Shown: in pieces, positions 60,075 to 64,000 of the stretch
How the letters are laid out: each line of letters begins with the position of its first letter
How positions within the stretch are numbered: the stretch's first letter is position 1
Assembly: GCA_948567375.1 (NCBI GenBank)
Contig: OX419762.1
Coordinates: 9,430,001 to 9,494,000 of the forward strand
Direction: 5' to 3'
Length of the DNA stretch: 64,000 bases
Source of the DNA: Lunularia cruciata
Lineage: Eukaryota > Streptophyta > Marchantiopsida > Lunulariales > Lunulariaceae
Translations under genes and position numbers: made by a program
Notes under the pieces: generated by a model
The model's input: only the letters and a program-made list of their open reading frames with translations
Databases searched by the model: none
Told to the model about the DNA's origin: nothing

Positions 60075-61500
60075 ATATGGATGTCTACTGGTTCCAATGC
60101 TTCCATTTCGAAGCTCAGTTTGATCAAGATGGATTAGGATAAACGATTAGGACCTGGAGGTAGCTTCAGCACGGAGGCAGATTCCCATGGCTCATGGGCG
60201 ATTCACGAAGTGCATAACTCTCGTTTGGGATGTTCCCATCCTTGTCTCTAATCGGAACATGGACACTGTCATGTACAAAGAAACTTCTGCAATATTATTT
60301 GTTGGCAGCGTCCACATCCTCAGCGGCAAGATGCACCACCGAGATTTCAACGTAAGCTAGTTCGATTCAGCTCCGGTCAAAACTATGAATTCATCTGCAT
60401 GAAGTTCTTCAATTCAATCCTGTTTCTGCGTTCGGGTCTAGTCTGAATGTATTCATGGTAATGTACTTGGTTGGAACGCGTCCATGTTTCTTTTCACACG
60501 AGTGACAGTACCATTTTACAAGTTTAGAATCTCTTGTGAGTGCAATCACTGATCGTTATACATCTTCCTGTGAGTGAAAAGAAGCAAAAGTTACACAGCT
60601 AAACTTCTCATGGTTTGCTCTACACAATCTCCTTTATCTTCACGTCTTGTAATTCGTATGATGCTGGTGATGATGTGATTCCACCATTTAAAGGTAACTA
60701 ACTAATCTACCCACAAGCGTGAGAAAGTTGGTAAATACGCTTTTCTATGTTGGCAGCGGCTGTCTAGCATTTACAATTCATGAATTGTGAGTGCTGGTAA
60801 ACAATGTCACCACCTACAGAATCCAAATAAGAACATGCTTACCGCTCCGGATGGAAGAATCATTTAAGACTAATATTTTTAAAGTATATTTTTGGTTTGA
60901 AAATTAATTAGTAACTAAGATAAAAGAAATTTTTAACAAATTAACCTAAACCCTACAGATCAAAAAGTGGTTGGTTCTCTCCATTGGTCTACCTCCATGC
61001 GTCAAAGGCAAAAGAAACTGTACTTGGTACAATCAACTATCTTTATATTTTTTTCTAAATCACTTAAGAATTATTCTCCTTCTAAAATGTATTTCTGGTT
61101 TCGTGATTAGCTTAAAAATAAGATGAAATTAAAAATTTTAACAAAATTAAATAAACCCTAAACCCTCCAGATCAAGAAATGGTGGCTTCTCTCCATACGT
61201 CTACCTTTACCGTCAAGGGCATAATGAATAGTACTTTGTACAATGAATCAGTTATCACTTTTATTCGTCTGTACATCACTTAAAAATCATGCATTTTATG
61301 TAAAATTATTTTTTCCTGAGAATCAATTAGGAATTAATTTAAAATAAATTTTATATAAACATTTGTATACCTATTTGGAGAAATATTCAGATCTTTTGGT
61401 CAATTTTTGGATATTCTTACTGTATGTTAATGCAGGATAGAAGAAATACGTCACCTTTACTATCTTTATTCATAAAAAGAAATTTCTAGTTCTTTTTGTA
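60075..61500. other. 3' flank of the B3 gene and AT-rich DNA
   Basis: 60075-60850 has mixed composition and may be 3' UTR or a decayed coding stretch. Beyond that, an AT-rich segment includes a diverged direct repeat of about 180 bp: AAACCCTACAGATCAAAAAGTGGTTGG near 60950 matches AAACCCTCCAGATCAAGAAATGGTGGC near 61155, with CTCTCCAT-GTCTACCT following in both. Confidence 0.45.
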
Positions 61501-62000
61501 TCAAAAGAAGACTTCTTCTTTTTTATACGCATGATATCGATATGACCTGTTAATGGAGTGACTTCTAGAGAAAATCCAAAATAGGCTTGGGGTAGCTTCC
61601 ATTGCATATAGAAGTCTGTTAGTAGCGTGCATAAGACAATATCTATTAAAACAACACTGTAGATATACTAGTTGGTAGGAGACAAAGAGAAAAACGTGCT
61701 TCTTGGAGAAGTCGGTCAGAATAACCATAAGATAAAAGACGTGGTTAAAAAAAGATATGCAGCCAATGTGTATGGGTGAAGACATGAGAAGATAGATAGA
61801 ATCAAGGGGAAAATGTCCTAAAAGAGAAATTTATAATATAAGAGTAAAAGATATAGACTATAGGGACGTAAAGATGTGAGCAATTAGAGTTCTTCGTGAC
61901 TAGATGCACTTGCATACATTCAATGGTTCGTATGTAGTCATAGCAGATTTAGAAAAATAGTGACCGAGAAGTAAGGGGATGGACCAAGATTGACATCTAT
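61500..62000 (-). mobile_element. Probable Ty3/gypsy integrase fossil
   Basis: Minus-strand frames show a spaced pattern resembling a gypsy integrase: a CMQ-type zinc-binding half (near 61.91 kb), then HVFYLMVILTDFSKKHVFLF (about 61700-61740), which corresponds to the FVVVDRFSKMAHFIP core strand. Other landmarks are too decayed to read. It is clearly broken, with many changes, and no LTRs were found. A chance match cannot be excluded. Confidence 0.4.
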
Positions 62001-64000
62001 ACAGTTTTACGTTCAATCAGGACCATATTGTGATTTACCTACCACCCTCATATGCAATTATAATAGTTGATGAGCAATAAGAATATCTAAAAAAGACAAT
62101 ACTCCCTTGATAAGAGGAAAATAAATGGATGGCGGAGTATTAGACAAAGCAAAAGTTACATCTTGGAGAATTTTTTAGATACTTGAACTTAACTTTTTAC
62201 CATAATCTCTCAAGCCTAAACATAAACTTACTGACCAAAATATTCAAAAACAATTTCCTTCAACCAATTAATGCCAGGATAATTATAAATAACAACTTGA
62301 AGATATAAATTATTAAGTGAGGAGAAACGGCCAATATTACCATAATGAGAACTTAGTCCATAATAAATTAAGCAATAATCATGAGAACATAATCTTCATC
62401 AACTTTCTTCTTGATACGAGAGAAAGGCCCCATTACCACAACCCAATTTGAAGTTTGCTTAAAGAGAGGATGCAAACTTGGGAAAGAACCTAGATAACCA
62501 TTAGACCACTTTCATGGTGTTGTACCTAAGGTTAATGTGTTCAGGAAGAAGGAAATTGAGGTGTTCCTAGATTAGCTGCCTCATTTTACAAGATGTTATC
62601 ACAATATGTATTAGCAACTTATAAGGTGCATAGGGAATATTTTCAAGTAAATATGGTTGTGCAAAAAGCAGCAATAAGAAATTAGAATTGCCAGAAACAA
62701 CTCAATAGGGTATTCAAGAACAAGTTAATCAATATACTATAATATCCTATCAGTATCAATATATATTGTCCATTGCAAGAAAACTTGTACTATAGTTCAA
62801 AGAAAATATGACTAATTTGAAAGACAAACTTATGGCAAGTGAAAAAATATAATCTCAATCTCTTCTATAAAATAGTAGAGATCAATCAACTCACAATATG
62901 GGTTGCTAAAGTTATTAATGAAGCATTATAAATGATGGTGCTAGAATAGAAAATGAATGAGCAATACTCAATCATAGTTGAAGATTATGATAACAAAGAA
63001 GAAGATATAAGCCACCAATGACAAATAAAATGACAAAAATATGATAAGTCATTAGCTCATTGAAAGAGGAGTTTGATGTGGAACCCAAAGTGCCATCCAT
63101 TGAAATTTGTTAAAAAAAGATGTATTAACAAGAAAAAATAAAATAAAGATGAGAAAATAGGATCAGAATAAAGCAAATTGAATATCAATAACCTCAAATT
63201 TTGTGCCATCAAGAACTAAAAACCTTAGAATGATTAATTTAAGTTGGGACTTTGGTTTATGCTTGTGAGTCTTGGTGCCATATGATGGTGGTGTTAGAAT
63301 AGGATTTCAAATCATGTTGGTATAGAACCAAATTTTGAGGCACTCAATTTACTAGATGAAAAATGAGATATTGTGTTAAAATGCTACAAATTGCAAAGAG
63401 CTATTACCAAAAGGTAAAATACATGTAGACCACACTAAATGGAAAAATTATGGCATAACACACAAAATATGAGCAAAATCACATATGTTTGGTAAGCCAA
63501 AATGCATTCTAGCCCATAGTTCAAAATCCTTTTATTATTGAAGAGAATAGCTATTTTTGTGGAAAGCACTCAAATAAAAGGCTTTTAAATAATTCCTAGT
63601 TTGGCCCAAGCACCCTAAATGAGTCCATTTGAATGAATTTTGGTTAGGATTATAATTTTAAAAGGCAAAAGGGTGGTAAAGCCTTGGAATGGCTGGAATT
63701 ACATATGGAGATGAGTGTGTCTAACATGGCTTAGAAGTGGGATCCAATCTTGGTAACTCTTTGTGTTGATCGAAGTGCATGAGGTGGATCCAAGGATCTA
63801 GCCAAGCAATTGGATGAAGTGGAGGAATGATACAAACCCAATGAACATATACCAGAGAGATTCCAATCATTCTTATCTAATTAAAAACCTAAAACAAAGA
63901 AATTGAATATATAATGATTGAATAATTACCATTTCTATTTATTGAGCAACTTAGTAGTAATGATTTGTTAATTTTTTTGCATACATCTATGTAAAGAACC
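62001..64000. other. AT-rich DNA to the window end, nothing recognised
   Basis: 2 kb with stops in all frames. Some stretches on both strands look like very decayed coding sequence, and retroelement remains are likely given the neighbouring fossil. No motif, RNA gene or repeat boundary can be supported. Confidence 0.4.

Noticed and set aside
1-64000. CRISPR array, bacterial operon, tRNA or rRNA genes
   Set aside because: No regularly spaced direct repeats with unique spacers, no ribosomal RNA core sequences and no tRNA-like fold were seen. The window is plainly plant nuclear in character.

Overview
The window looks like nuclear DNA of a land plant. It is AT-rich, has spliced genes with ordinary GT-AG introns, and carries plant-type transposable elements (Ty1/copia, Ty3/gypsy, MULE, a LINE-like element), a plant-specific B3 domain, and NLR immune-receptor sequence. 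The NLR remnant starts with an alpha/beta-hydrolase domain instead of TIR or coiled coil. That architecture is best known from liverworts, so a non-flowering plant (perhaps a liverwort) is my inference. The species is not determined.

Layout. At the left edge (about 52-2813, minus) is one apparently intact but partial gene: a Ser-rich, Lys-rich, probably nuclear protein of unknown function, with three exons in compatible phase, running off the window. From about 3.1 to 30.3 kb lies repeat-rich AT-rich DNA. It holds three copies of one solo-LTR-like family (two with clear 5-bp target duplications), a gypsy integrase fossil, an old copia element with both LTRs, and a MULE/FAR1-type transposase remnant on the minus strand that ends exactly at the copia 3' LTR. 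From about 30.3 to 38.3 kb there is little I can name apart from a LINE tail fragment.

From about 38.4 to 49.4 kb lies a distinctly less AT-rich block: a decayed NLR cluster, all on the plus strand. It has one hydrolase-NB-ARC-LRR pseudogene, a second LRR block that is a diverged duplicate of the first, and a third NB-ARC fragment. A near-identical 118-bp tandem repeat and a decayed LINE-like element (about 49.9-52.3 kb) follow. AT-rich DNA with a satellite-like array of about 176 bp and a 90-bp duplication leads to a compact three-exon B3-domain gene (59209-60074), the second apparently intact gene. The right end is AT-rich with a probable gypsy integrase fossil.

The only genes that look functional are the left-edge nuclear protein and the B3 gene. 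They show no functional link to each other. The most interesting part is the hydrolase-NLR graveyard.
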